The notes below the pieces were generated by a model, which saw only the letters and a list, made by a program, of their open reading frames with translations, did not search any database and had not been told where the DNA came from. From Myrica gale (taxonomy: Eukaryota > Streptophyta > Magnoliopsida > Fagales > Myricaceae), in the NCBI GenBank assembly GCA_963930655.1, contig OZ005620.1:573001-637000 (forward strand): DNA of 64,000 nucleotides, written 5' to 3'. The position numbers were made by a program, and so were the translations under genes. Positions 10,580 through 22,795 of the stretch are shown here, in pieces. Numbering within the stretch: position 1 is the first letter of the stretch; every line of letters starts with the position of its first letter.

Positions 10580-11078
10580 TTTACTAGAATTCGAGTCCCA
10601 TTTACCGCCCGTTGATATAATCAAATATTTTAAAGTTCCTAATTTTTCCAAGTGTCAAAGACGACAAAATTGAGATTAGGTCCCTAAACACTGTAAAAAT
10701 TGTTAGGTTCCAAAAAAAAGTAGAAGATTTTACCCTGCAGTTATATATATATTTACTGAACTGTTCGTAACATACAAATGAAGTTGATACTATAATATGT
10801 ATTTGAGGAACTGAATTTTTGCATATTTAATTTCCTCAAAAAATCAGAATAATTATTAATAGAGGGAAACATATCAAACCTCAAAATGTATACCTTCTAT
10901 TAAAATTCCAATCATTTATAGACAACCTTGCATGTTGCATGATTATGAGCAACCCGCGACCATAATTTTGTATTAAAATTTTCACGTAAGTAATTTTATG
11001 CAAACTTTATTCTGAGATTGATTATCATACAAATAGCATCTTATTAATAATATATTCCATTAATTCTTAGTTGACTTC
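10580..11078. other. AT-rich intergenic, no recognised feature
   Basis: Very AT-rich sequence with no open frame of interest and no repeat that I can define. Confidence 0.35.
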
Positions 11079-11308
11079 GGTTGTGTTTGTGTTGAAATAT
11101 TTTTAGTATTGGGTTTTGTGTTGGGGGCTGTGCTGGGCGTCCTGCCGGCGGGACGTAGGGCATTTCCCTTTGTGTTGGTATTGGGTTTAGTGAAAAAGTG
11201 AAGAGAGAGGTAATTTTTTATATTTTTTGATGAGAGAGAGATTATATTATAGTATTTTATTAGAAAATAGAGAATATTTTAAATAATATTGTGTTAACAA
11301 ACGCAACC
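11079..11308. mobile_element. short MITE, termini GGTTGTGTTTG / CAAACGCAACC
   Basis: The ends are inverted copies of about 11 bp. The interior (TTGGTATTGGGTTTAGTGAA, AAGTGAAGAGAGAGGTAA, GAGAGATTATAT) closely matches a second copy at about 54188-54390. TTC lies on both sides (11076-11078 and 11309-11311), which could be a 3-bp target duplication of the Harbinger type. Confidence 0.55.
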
Positions 11309-12254
11309 TTCAGGTACCGTCTAAGTTATAAACAAAACATATTTCTTCTGGAACAGAAGCTAGTGAGAATTATACTGGCCTAAAAAAAAAGCGTAAATTA
11401 ACCTTTTTTGTTCTTCTCCTCGATTATTAAATTCAGAAATAATATACTGGCCTATTTAAAAAAAATAGAGAAAGAAATTTGGATTTATGCAGGAAAAATT
11501 TGAGGCCTCAATTCACAATTCCCCGTTCACTGAAATTGGAACTATTTCCGTTGAAAGTTTCGTCGACGTGCACGATTTGTATTGGTCTTTTCCCCCGTCG
11601 TATGAATTTGTCATTCTTCCATTTCGTGGGATCCCATTTCTCCCTCCCTCTCTCTCTCGCCGGTCGGTGCATATTCCCGGGGTTATCCATATTTTCCGAT
11701 AAGAATCCCGACCGGCTTTGTTCCACTTTCCTAAAAAAACATAAATTTATCAGCTCCCGTCCAATTTCAATACTTTTCTCTACTCCCCGAGACAAAAGAA
11801 TCTTCGACTAGCATTAACCGTAGGCTGTCCAATTTCTCTTATCTCGATTTAGATGCGTTTCCCACGACTTCAAGTTTCATTGAAGTTTTGGATTCTGATA
11901 TCCTGTAGGGAAAGGTTATAGCTTCGGTGAGTTTGCTTTGTGTCACGGAAACTTTGGAATTTTTAAAGTTATTATCCGATTGGGTTGCTGAGAAAAATGG
12001 GGGGAAATCAAAGAAAACGCTGCGAGATACTCGCTTGGTTTCTGGATTCCTTTCTGTATACTTTCTCTCTTTGGTTCGAAAGCTCTTTTAAAAGGAAAAA
12101 TGAAACTTCTGTTAGTTTCTTTTTAGAAAATGAATCATTTTCTTTTGAATTTTTCTCAGCAAGCAAACAGAGCAGCTGGGTGTTTTCTTTTTCATGTGGC
12201 GGAAGATTGACGGTTTATTAATTTAAAAGAGAAGGAGTGGGTTTATCGGTGAAG
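11309..12254 (+). other. promoter and 5' UTR region of the CBSCBSPB gene
   Basis: This stretch lies directly upstream of the CBSCBSPB start codon. A donor-like TTCG/GTGAGT at 11925 and acceptor-like TTTCTCAG near 12158 could mark a 5' UTR intron, but this is inference. The open frames at 11479-11811 show no known domain. Confidence 0.35.
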
Positions 12255-15200
12255 ATGGCGAGTCAGGGCGGTGCTTCAAGAAGAAGTCTATCGTTAACAA
12301 ACAAGAAGAAATACTCAATGAATGGAGGCCCTGATTCTGCTCGAAAATCCCTTTCATCTTCGCGTCCCATGTATGTCCGATTACGGTAGATATTGTGGTT
12401 TCTATATGTCATATTCATTGAGGGTTCTCGTTTTTTGTTGTCTCAGTTTGTCGCTTAGTCTTTGGCACTTCAGATCCTGCCCTTTCTTTCTTATGCATCA
12501 GGGGAAAGTGGTTAGAACTTAAGCGTTGGTTATCTGTTTTGTTTGACCGTTACGAGTCTTGAGTGCAGAAAATTTGAAATATTTTCAAAGCATTAGCGCT
12601 CCCAACCATGACGAGTTCACTATTGAATGGAGTGCCTGAAACATTTTCTCTAATTTGGAGTTGAATTGGTTGTGAAGGAACACTTGAATGTAATAGTTAT
12701 ACGACCGGAATCATGGCTATATAGGTTTTGGCTATATGTGAATTTCAAATTTGTTTAAATCATACTAGTGTTGACTGTTTGATCACCGGTTATGTTAGGG
12801 GACATTCTTGAAGTTCTCCACTTCTGTCTTAACTCTTATGTGCACAGCGTTTGACATTCGCATTTGGGTCTCGCTGTTGCTAAGAGATGCTTTAGCTAAG
12901 CACCTGTCTGTTAAGAACACAGTCCTGTTTCTCCATTTAGTTATGAGTCCATCTTAGCTCCTTTGAGGGGGATGGAGGGTTTAGGGCACGTAACAAAGGA
13001 AATTGAAACGGACAGTGAATGGGCTGACATGTCATAGGCCTCCTTTTCCTAGACTTTATGCAGAGATCTGTCCAGTTGAATCAGTGTTTCTCTGGCTGCT
13101 TGATAAATGATATGCTTAAATACACACCAATGCTACAAATGTTCTTAAAAGGCAGATAGCTGATCTGCATCCATTTAACTTTTGTTAAATGAATTTCTAA
13201 CCAAAATTCTCATATCTACTTGCTTCTGAACAGGGGGCTAACTGCAGAACGTACTGTAAAGCGGCTGCGGCTGTCAAAGGCCCTAACAGTACCTGAAAAT
13301 ACAACTATTCTTGAGGCTTGCCGTCGGATGGCTGCTCGTAGAGTTGATGCTTTATTGCTAACTGACTCAAATGCATTACTTTGTGGAATCCTTACGGACA
13401 AGGTATGAGTTGGGTTTCTTTGCATGATCAAATTGCCAAGAATGAATTTCCTTAAGTACAAAATTCACCGGAACTTTAACAACTGAAGTGATATGTTTGA
13501 TGTATCTATTATGTTCTGCTGTTGAAGGATATAGCAACTAGGGTTATTGCCCGTGAGATTAGCCTTGAGGATACACCTGTTTCCAAAGTTATGACCAGAA
13601 ACCCGGTTTTTGTTCTTTCTGACACTCTTGCTGTGGAAGCCCTCCAGAAGATGGTGCAAGGTTGATAAAAGTTTTGGAGGCCCATCCTACTTTATTTTCT
13701 TTTTGTTTCGCATAATGAATTCTGTTTCATATCTTGCTCTTTGAACATGAGCCTCATGTCTGTCTGTACAGGCAAATTCAGACATCTGCCTGTAGTGGAG
13801 AATGGGGAGGTTGTTGCGTTACTTGATATAGCAAAATGTTTATACGATGCTATTGCTCGGATGGAAAGGGCAGCCGAAAAGGGAAAGGCTATTGCTGCAG
13901 CTGTTGAAGGCGTGGAAAAACATTGGGGGGCATCGATTTCTGGTTGTTAAGAGTTATTTATAACACTTTTTTTTGTGGTTGGATAATACAATTCAGGCAT
14001 GACTCCACAGTTAAGAATAAATATAAATATAGGCCATTTTGGTTAATGTGCAGGTCCCAATACCTTCATTGAAACACTTCGGGAGCGGATGTTTAGGCCT
14101 TCTTTGTCTACGATAATTCCAGAGAATTCAAAGTAGGTAATATCTCCTTTTGTAATTATTTTATGTGGTATATTATATGGCTACTTGTCAAAAATATTAT
14201 GCATGCTATTTTGTCTAATGATGAGTAAATCGAATAAAGTTACTTTATTAAGCAGATAGTGGCCTGTTTCAGGGTTGTAACGGTTTCCCCAGAGGAAACA
14301 GTTTTAGTAGCGACAAAGAAAATGCTGGAACTTCGACTAAGCTCTGCAGTTGTCACTGTTGATAACAAACCACGGGGGATTCTTACGTAAGTCTCTTACT
14401 GAGAGCTGCATTTCACCCTTGAGCGGCCGTCACCCCCAGATGAAAAGTTTGTGTTGCCCATTTATTGTTTTACAACTAATATATACATGCATGCTACTCT
14501 TGTCAGTTCAAAGGATATCTTGATGCGGGTAATAGCACAAAATCTTCCTCCAGAGTCCACTTCAGTGGAGAAGGTATTGTCTTTTTCATAAGGGAAAATG
14601 CATTTTGGCAATTTAGCGAACCAATGCCTTAAGCCACTCAGCCTTACCTCCAAGTTGTTGATCGGAATTTGATGTGCTGGGTTTGGTTGGTTTCCTGAAG
14701 GGTTATCTGATCTGTTCAACTGCATAAGCCGTGGCGCGTGTGGAACTTCTTCCTTTAGACCTTTTTCCTTGCTGTAAATGGGAATATCATCTACTGCAAA
14801 GGCGCATATTGTTTTTGTTGTAAATGATTAAGAAAAACAAAAGATTAATTCTGATGCTTTTGAGTTGATTTACAGGTCATGACTCCAAATCCAGAATGTG
14901 CTACTGTAGACACACCAATTGTTGATGCACTACATAGTATGCATGATGGGAAGTTTTTGCACCTTCCTGTGGTAGATAGAGGTACTAGACTGACACAAAA
15001 GAGTAAATCTGTTGTACATAGGTCATTCTATTCTCTTATACAGATTGATGGTTTCATGCAGATGGAATTGTAGTTGCTGTTGTGGACGTTTTGCATATCA
15101 CTCATGCAGCTGTGGCCACAGTAAGTCCAGTCTGTATTACCTTTGCGGGACTATATATTGCTTGATAATGTTAATCTCACGTGAATTTTACATGTTAGAA

Positions 15201-17381
15201 GGCCCCATACAGCTACATTTCTGCATTCTCAAAGAGATAACCTGTTCTTTAGTCACTTATGTTTTAGTCGTAGTTTGTGTTTCATCATTGATTACCCTAA
15301 AGAAAGGCGCAAGTCTTGTTCAGGAAACATCAGTTCACTTTTTTTTTCCCCTAATTTACTACAATAAAATATAGGTCCCAATATTATATTGTGAAAAAAA
15401 GAACTTAGAACATTGACGAACATTTCATTGTTTCTAACCATTTATCATGCATTAGGATGCCTCACTACATGCATGTACCATGCGTTTACATGTTTGTCCT
15501 GAACCTAGAATGCATGTACTTCACTGTTTAATTTTGTCATATGAACTTCATACTTCTATTTAATTATGGAAACTGAATTGTCTATTTAGTCCCAGACTAC
15601 TATTTGCTAATACCTTTTGGGTTGGTTATCCAATTATTTAAGAATTCAGTGATTCAGACATTCACAAAATAGGGATTGATAAAGCACCTAACCCCCTTGT
15701 CCTCCACCCCCAGAATCTTGGCTTTTCTTTCCCCTCTTTTTGCTCTTGAAAAAAAAACATAGTTTTAATTATGCATCCAGAAGATATGAATTAGTAGCAA
15801 CAGGTAGAAGATTACTTGGCCAGAATAAACACGAATGTTCTGCCATGGAGATTTTACTTTTGAAGAAGTTTATGATGTGTTTGTTCTGCCTGGCCCTACG
15901 TATAATTGTTGTGGAGGATAATATTCTTTCATCATTTCCTATACTAACTAGGTTGGAAATACTGCTGGAATAAGTAATGAAGCCACTAGCACTCTGATGC
16001 AAAAGTTCTGGGATTCAGCCATGGCCTTAAGTAACAACGATGATGAAGAGGATACCCACAGGTTTTTATATGCATTAGTGATACCATGATATTATTCTAA
16101 CTTGGCCATTAATATGTCCTCACATATTTTCGATGCCTCAGTGAAGGTTCATTGAAATTGGCTTCAGAGGGGACAGATACAGGGAGATCGTTTCCCTATC
16201 CTTCATCGAACATGCCAAATACATTTGCTTTTAAAATCAAAGATAAGAAGGGCAGAATGCATAGGTTTACTTGTGGTATGCTACTTCCTCTTCTCATCAA
16301 ATAAGCACTCGTCAATTGTTTAAATAAGTGGCTCTTTGTTTGGTTCCTGAATCGTGAACTTAGCAATCCACTACTATCTATCTACATTGTTATTTGTAAT
16401 TGAAAGCTTGTGAGTTACATTGGTAACACTGCATTTTTCTAGAAAATGCTCACTGAGAAACTGTTATTTAATTTTTTGAACAAGGGATAAGAATTTCATT
16501 TAGGAGATTATCTGGATGAGTATTTGAATCCTCGTGTCACCCCCTAGCATTCAGATATGGAATGCTTGCATTTGGTGGTTGACTGGGTAGATTTTCTTGT
16601 TGCTTGACTTCAGAGACCCAGAGTTTGGCAGATCTTATAGCTGCAATCCTTCAGAGGGTGGGAGATGACATTGACCGCAACAACCTGCCTCAGATTCTGG
16701 TATAATTTTAAAGAATATTCTATTTCATCTTTTGGTTGGATTCCTATTTTCCTTTAGCCCCGAGTTTATGCTAATTTGCGACCCACATTCTGCAGTATGA
16801 AGATGAAGACCATGATAAAGTTGTACTAGCATCAGATAGTGATCTTGCAGCTGCTGTGGACCATGCAAGGGCGGCTGGTTGGAAGGTTTGATTGATCTAT
16901 CTATTGGTCCTTTATGCTAATCTTGAGGAAACATAGGATATTATCCGATAGAATAAGAGACCAGTTTAACCCAGAACATACGAAGAGAGATTAAGTGATG
17001 GATAGCCGAGACGATTTACCTGTTCTTTTTTAAGAAAATTGCCGAGAACTAGAATTTTGTGTTGCATTTTTGCATTCCAATCATAGGGAAACCTTTTTCA
17101 TGGAAAATAACTCTTGTATTCTCATGGCAACTCAACTTTTTTCAATTCTTTTTTAATCAACTCAACAAGGTTTGACCTTTGAGGAATTCAAATCTTTGCA
17201 GGGTTTGAAATTGGACTTGGACTATTCCGGAACACGCGGGCGTTGGAGAGCTACACCTTCAGGAGATACGGAATATGCTTATGCAGATGCCTGGGCTTCG
17301 GGCTATAGGGCTGTTGCAGCAGGAGCTGCACTTGTTGCCGGATTAGGCGTACTTGCATTCTTGAGAAGATCCGGAACCTAA
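12255..17381 (+). CDS. CBSCBSPB: CBS domain and PB1 domain protein (CBSCBSPB type), 14 exons
   Basis: The gene encodes a predicted 537-residue protein. Coding exons are 12255-12370, 13234-13402, 13528-13660, 13772-13942, 14054-14132, 14273-14386, 14507-14573, 14876-14981, 15062-15120, 15952-16061, 16142-16275, 16614-16699, 16796-16885 and 17202-17381; all junctions are GT-AG and keep frame. In order the protein has a Ser-rich N-terminus (MASQGGASRRSLSLTNKKK), four CBS motifs (two Bateman modules, e.g. DALLLTDSNALLCGILT, GKFRHLPVVENGEV, GKFLHLPVVDRDG), a PB1 domain (FKIKDKKGRMHRF ... YEDEDHDKVVLASDSDL), and a C-terminal membrane segment ending AGLGVLAFLRRSGT. CBS pairs usually bind adenosine nucleotides and PB1 mediates protein contacts. 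Length and order match the plant CBSCBSPB family (about 530-560 residues); the exact paralogue is not assigned. Confidence 0.92.
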
Positions 17382-17808
17382 ACTCTTGAAAACATTTTCA
17401 GATTCTAAACTGCTTCGAAATTAGCAGAGCTGTGATTTGCTCCTAGACTTGAGGCCAAATCGGAACTGGTCGGGAGAGCATGTGCTGTGTGCTTAATAGC
17501 CGTTTTTGTTTTGCGATATAAAAGGAAAGTCATTTTTTTGGGTACTGGCACATGCCCGACTGTTTGGTTCTGTTGATATTCTCGTGCACGAAGGTTTTGC
17601 AGCTTCGTGAACTCTGGAGATTTGTGTAAAACTAAATCAGTATTATGCCGTCATAATGTTCCTTTCTAATTATTTTCACTTGACGTTGTCGGTGTGCGGG
17701 ACCCACCTCGCAATTTTTTTTTGGGCAAGTACCTGGCCCAATCCCCAAATTCATGTTAGCTTTCTCTAAGTTTTTGGGTAGATATTTTCTTACTTTATTG
17801 TTCCTACC
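17382..17808 (+). other. 3' UTR and downstream of CBSCBSPB
   Basis: Non-coding. The first 250-300 bases are probably the 3' UTR. No other feature is recognised. Confidence 0.4.
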
Positions 17809-17968
17809 AAGTGTGTTTGTTTGGTAAAATTTTACAATTTTTAAAATTATAATATAATTTTTTTCTATCATATTATTATTTTTTATTATAATAAATATTA
17901 AAAATCATCTCTCTTCACTTTTTCATCAAATCTAATATTTTAAAATTTTAACACTCAAACCCAACCTT
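17809..17968. mobile_element. short AT-rich MITE
   Basis: The left end AAGTGTGTTTGTTTGGTAAA with ATTTTA is matched by the inverted right end (reverse complement AAGGTTGGGTTTGAGTGTTA, then AAATTTTA). A related partial element follows at about 18008-18180 (GTGTTTGATTGTTAAAATTT). No coding capacity is present. Confidence 0.5.
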
Positions 17969-18341
17969 AAAAGGCAGTCATATGGTCTTTTTTTTCGAGC
18001 TTATAATTGTGTTTGATTGTTAAAATTTTAGAGTAATTAAAATTTTGGGTATATAAATTAGTGAAAAAGTGAGAAAAGTGAAAACATTTATGAGAGATGG
18101 TGAAAAGGTAAAAAAAAAATAAGAATTAGTAAAAAAGTGAGAAGAGAGAAATATTTATAATGATGACAATTATAGAGGTTGCACCGTCTTTTAAGTAGAC
18201 AAAGGACCATCAACATTTTATGTTTTATTATGTTTGACAAATGTAAACATTAGTGACCTTAAAACAGGGTTACCGTAGATTAAGCCTTTAAGGAGCATAT
18301 AAAGGGATAGGAGATACCTCTTGCAGTCCCACACCCACTAT

Positions 18342-18561
18342 GAGTCAGGTTATTGTACGAAGCACTATTGTGCTGAGCATGCTGAGCGATGACTGAAATT
18401 AAAAGCTTCAAAATTCAAGGACTCAGATCGCACCACATCAATTAAAATGTTTTGAATGTTTTAAATGGTGTGTTTAACCACAACCGTCTGATCTTCGAAT
18501 TTTAATCTCGCCGTCGCACAGCATGCTCAACACAATAGTGTTTAGCACAGTAACCGAACTC
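18342..18561. mobile_element. Mutator-type MITE with 10-bp target duplication
   Basis: The element is 220 bp with terminal inverted repeats of more than 50 bp: the left begins GAGTCAGGTTATTGTAC and the right, read on the other strand, begins GAGTTCGGTTACTGTGC. The arms share AGCATGCTGAGCGATG-like sequence. The flanks CACCCACTAT at 18332-18341 and 18562-18571 are identical 10-bp direct repeats. Long inverted repeats with a 9-11 bp target duplication are typical of Mutator-like elements. There is no transposase, so it is non-autonomous. Confidence 0.8.
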
Positions 18562-18571
18562 CACCCACTAT

Positions 18572-19675
18572 TATTTCTTTATTCTTCTAAAGAAGTAAAG
18601 CACTGCACCGTCCATGACATCCATTCCAAATGACCCCAAAAAATTAAATATATGTTCCATACTTCACGTGCATTAGTTTAGGAGAATTTATTAGTAGCAC
18701 CCACCGGCTATGCAGGCCGGCATACAGAGTTGAGTCTAATTAAGACAGCACAAGCGCCCAAGGAACCATTTTTAGAGGCATGTAATTGGAGTATGTAAGT
18801 GGGAGTGGTCCTATGCTAAGATTGTGGGACTTGGGGAGCATGATTGTGTCTGCGGCTAAAGATGTACGCATGCTAGTGGGCAGACAGAGAGATGGACAGT
18901 GATGTCCGGTAACTCAGCCTCTATCGAGCAAATCTGTTTCATTCCTCAGTCGACCTTTGTTTAGTAATGGAATTGTTCAAAAGCTTAATATCCAGCCATC
19001 AACCTTTTTTTATTTAGTTATCTACTGGTAATTTTCCATCTTGCAAAAGGTAAGACTTTTTGGACATACTGATATGCTTGGTGAGATAATGTTGGTTAAG
19101 GATCTTCTACTGTTCCAATATAAGGAAAGCAGATCTTGGTCCATGGAGTCCAATTGACCTCTGTTACAACCCATTCCTCATGTTCAATTTCTTTGAGAAA
19201 CAGAGTAACAAATCATAGAACTCTCTTATTTGAACTGATCCAAGAGAAGAAACCACAAAAAACCACAAAAGAGGACAAAGATGAAAGAGCCAGTCAGTGC
19301 CTTAAATTTTCTATGCACATGATGCTTGATTATTTTTATGGCCTTGCTTGTGTCCAATTGTAGTGATTTTCCTATGTACAACCTGTCCTTATTGGATTGT
19401 ACTGCTCCTGTGCCCCATTTTGACTGGCAAACTCACTGCATTTTCACATCGGGCGACTCCATTTTAATATTATAAGCTCTTTTGTTTTTATTGATAGAGT
19501 TGCCGAACAAAAAGCTTCATGTGCCACCAAAGTCTAAAATGCTAGCAAAATGAATTTGTTTACTAACAAGGGGAATTTAAAAGGCAAGAAAAAAAAAGAA
19601 AGAAATAAAGGGTCAGCAAATACTAACCTTGTTAGTCAAGAGCCTTTGACATTCTTGCCTTTTATCCATCCTAAG
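18572..19675. other. intergenic, no recognised feature
   Basis: No gene is supported; the frame at 19136-19363 has no recognisable domain. Confidence 0.35.
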
Positions 19676-19720
19676 TAGGTTTACTATTGGCTTAGAAAAA
19701 AATAGGTTTACTATTGACTT
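19676..19720. repeat. 18-bp direct repeat around a 9-bp A-rich insert
   Basis: TAGGTTTACTATTGGCTT (19676-19693) and TAGGTTTACTATTGACTT (19703-19720) differ at one base and flank AGAAAAAAA. The arrangement resembles a target duplication around an extremely truncated poly(A) retroinsertion. Confidence 0.5.
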
Positions 19721-20067
19721 GGATAAAGATTGAACCTCATTATGGAAGAATGTAGATCATTCCATATTTGACTGACATGATAGTATAGTAAAGTCTTCAA
19801 AATTTTAAAATTCTATTTAATTTAACTGTTTTTAACTGCTTTGACTTTTCCAATAATCCATTACACTTCACGAGATTACATAAAAACAATTATAGATTAA
19901 TGACTTAAAACAGAATTACAAAGCGTTTTACAACCATGACTCATGAATGCTACATTAGTGGAGACCCATTTTGCAGAGCATGATCCGAAATACTGTGCGT
20001 CTGGCGCGTTATCCGTGCTGGTAACTGAAGCTGCGATAGAGACAAGGCTGTTTTGATACTCGGATTC

Positions 20068-21760
20068 CCTCCTAAGAAGCAATTGGCTCAAGGGTATCCG
20101 CAGAAAACCATTTTCGATTCGATGCATGAGAATGGTATGGACTTCGGGGTTCACTTCCAAAACATCCCAACAACTTTGTTTTATAGAAACTTGAGGAAGT
20201 TAAAGTATATCTTCAAGTTCCACCTGTTTGATTTGAAGTTCAAGAAAGATGCTAGAAGCGGTAAGCTTCCTAGCTTAACCGTAATCGAGCCAAGATACTT
20301 CGATCTAAAGGGATTTCCTGGAAATGATGATCACCCTTCTCATGATGTGGCTAGTGGGCAAAAACTAGTTAAGGAGGTTTATGAGACATTGAGAGCAAGT
20401 CCTCAGTGGAATGAGACCCTTATGGTCATTACCTATGATGAGCACGGTGGGTTCTATGATCATGTCGAGACTCCTTATGTTAACGTTCCAAACCCAGACG
20501 GCAACACAGGTCCTGCACCTTATTTCTTCAAGTTTGATAGGCTTGGTGTTCGTGTGATGACAATTATGGTCTCTCCATGGATTAAGAAAGGGACTGGTAA
20601 GCTCAAATTTTGTGTACTTTTACATCTTCTAATGTTAATTATTAGAAGGGATAAATACATTTTCACCTATCAACTACAGGTCTATAATACATTGCATCAT
20701 AAACTATCAGTTTTGATACATTGCACCTTCCAACTACTAATGTTAAAAACTTTGCATCCTCTATTTGACAATAATACACTCGATAAGTTAATGAATTAAC
20801 ATCTTCAATATATGCAAAGCGGATCAAGAGCATTATCATCATTTTAGTCAAAAATTCAACAAAGGGTGTAAAGTGTCTAGGATTGGTAGTTAGATGGTGT
20901 AATGTGTCAAAACTAATAGTTTAGTGTGTATAGAATAAAATTTATGGTCGTTCGTAATTTTGCCCTTGTTAGAAATACTCTGAGATACATAGAATAGCTT
21001 GTGAGCTGGAACTGGTTTTTTCTCGTAGTTTATAAGGTTTACACTCCCATTTGGAATCGAAGAAATTAATGTTGGATTAGGTGCATGTCTGTGGGTCGGT
21101 GGAACAGATTGAGGAGGGCGGTTACGTTTGTGTTTTTTGTACTGATCAGTATATGTTCTCGCAGTGATAAATCATAAGTGGTCCAAACGGACCTACTCCA
21201 AAGTCAGAGTTCGAGCACTCTTCAATCCCTGCAACCATAAAGAAGATGTTCAATCTCCCCTCTAACTTCTTGACCCACAGGGATGCATGGGCCGGAACAT
21301 TTGAGCAGGTTGTTGGGGAATTAACTTCTCCTAGAACTGACTGCCCAGGTACGTAACTATCCTGCCTTTCCAAGCCCGTTCTGACGTTCGGAGTGTGATT
21401 TCTAATCCACATGCAATTACTAGAGGAACCTTAGCTGATGTGATTGTGTATTTGTTGCAGAGACCCTGCCAGATGTGGCACCCTTGGAGGACCACAGAAG
21501 CAAAGGAAGATAGTCGGCTATCCGAGTTTCAGAGCGAGGTAGTTCAGCTAGCAGCCGTTCTTACTGGCGACCACTTCTTGAGTAGCTTCCCAGATGAGAT
21601 GAGCAACAAAATGAACGTTAAACAAGCGCATGACTACGTGAAGGGTGCTGTTGCAAGGTTCATAAGAGCAAGCAAGGAAGCCGTCAAGCTTGGCGCAGAT
21701 CAGTCTGCCATTGTAGATATGAGATCATCCCTCACCACCAGATCCTCAACTCATAATTAA
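20068..21760 (+). pseudogene. non-specific phospholipase C (phosphoesterase family), 5'-truncated and frameshifted
   Basis: Three exon-like segments resemble plant non-specific phospholipase C, which cleaves phospholipid head groups. The first (about 20068-20598) has [15 protein letters not shown], the DDHPSHD motif, [11 protein letters not shown] and FDRLGVRV, ending at a GTAAGC donor. The second (about 21166-21350) has [19 protein letters not shown] and [14 protein letters not shown]. The third (about 21462-21760) starts ETLPDVA and ends VDMRSSLTTRSS. The N-terminal third of the family, with the ENRSFDHM-type catalytic motif, is absent upstream. A frameshift separates the second exon start from SGPNG, and another lies between ETLPDVA and PWRTTEAKEDS. 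The first intron carries a MITE. It is a dead gene copy, closest by eye to the NPC1-like branch. Confidence 0.75.
20648..20965. mobile_element. MITE in the phospholipase pseudogene intron
   Basis: The inverted ends GGGATAAATACATTTTCACC and (reverse complement) GGGCAAAATTACGAACGACC enclose sequence with a distinctive internal phrase (CATCCTCTATTTGACAATAA) that recurs in the element at 53383-53781. The flanks TTATTAGAA (20639-20647) and TTGTTAGAA (20966-20974) give a 9-bp target duplication with one change, Mutator-like. Confidence 0.65.
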
Positions 21761-22795
21761 TCAATCCTCGTAGGTCATATTACCTTTATATAATCATATA
21801 GCGTTGTCCTTGTCTTTGTTATAAATATCTCAGAAAGTGTCTATTCTTATTGATTTTGTCAAAGCAGAATGAAATGGAAGCGAGTAAAGGCAGTATTTCC
21901 TAGAGTGATTTGGCTATTTCCATTAATTCCGACAGTTAGTTCTTTCCCAACTGAATTGAATTCTTAACCAAAAGGAACAAAAAAGCGAAAACCGTTGTTA
22001 AATAAGCCCATTGGCTTAACCAACGAAATTTCCAGAAATGAACCTCCAGGGAAAAAGATTTACCTCTGGAATTCATAGCATTCCCGGCACCCAAACATAT
22101 TGGTTTACATCACACTATAAGCGAACTACAAATGCAGATTAATTATAGATAATTATACATAACAAGCAAGATTCATTCTATATTCTTTATTGTCATTTAA
22201 GCGAACTGCAAATGCAGATTAATTATATCACAGTGATGCAATTATGTAATACTCATTCTTGATGCAATCCTCACTGTGCCAACTTTTTAAAGGTAAACGT
22301 GCTTCAGATGTTAACCTCAGCAGTCAGGTATGGAATTTTGGGGGGAGAGAGATAGAGGTGGCCAGGTAGAAAACAATTGTCCATGCAAGTCACAATATCA
22401 ACTAAATTGACGATCAAGCAATCGAGTAAATTGAAGATCTGTCTGATGTCATATGTACCTCAATCAAATGAAGAGTCTCGTCAAGTTAATGACCATCATA
22501 AAAAAAACTAGGATATATACACAATTTGTCACAGCTCTATTTTGCATTCAACAGTTTCAAGAATAACTTTGTTCCCTCTGTGAAACCTGACCAACTACCT
22601 TTTAATATATAAAAAGAACAATTGTCAAGTTTATCGATTTTATGTTCATAACTTCTCAAGAAAATTTGTCTTCCCTCTGTAATCCCCGATCACCTTACTT
22701 TTAACATCTAAAATGAACATATGTCAAAAAGTCTATAAAAGAACCAAGTTAAGATGGAAGCATTGTAACCACTTGTGGAAACATTAGCACCAACT
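21761..22795. other. intergenic and MED30 3' flank
   Basis: No gene is recognised. The phrase AAGCGAACT(A/G)CAAATGCAGA with TTAATTATA occurs twice (about 22118-22148 and 22200-22230), a small local duplication. Confidence 0.35.

Noticed and set aside
19560..19670. Inverted short blocks ACTAACAAGG and AAAAGGCAAGAA
   Set aside because: Their order is not palindromic, so they do not form a hairpin or transposon end pair.
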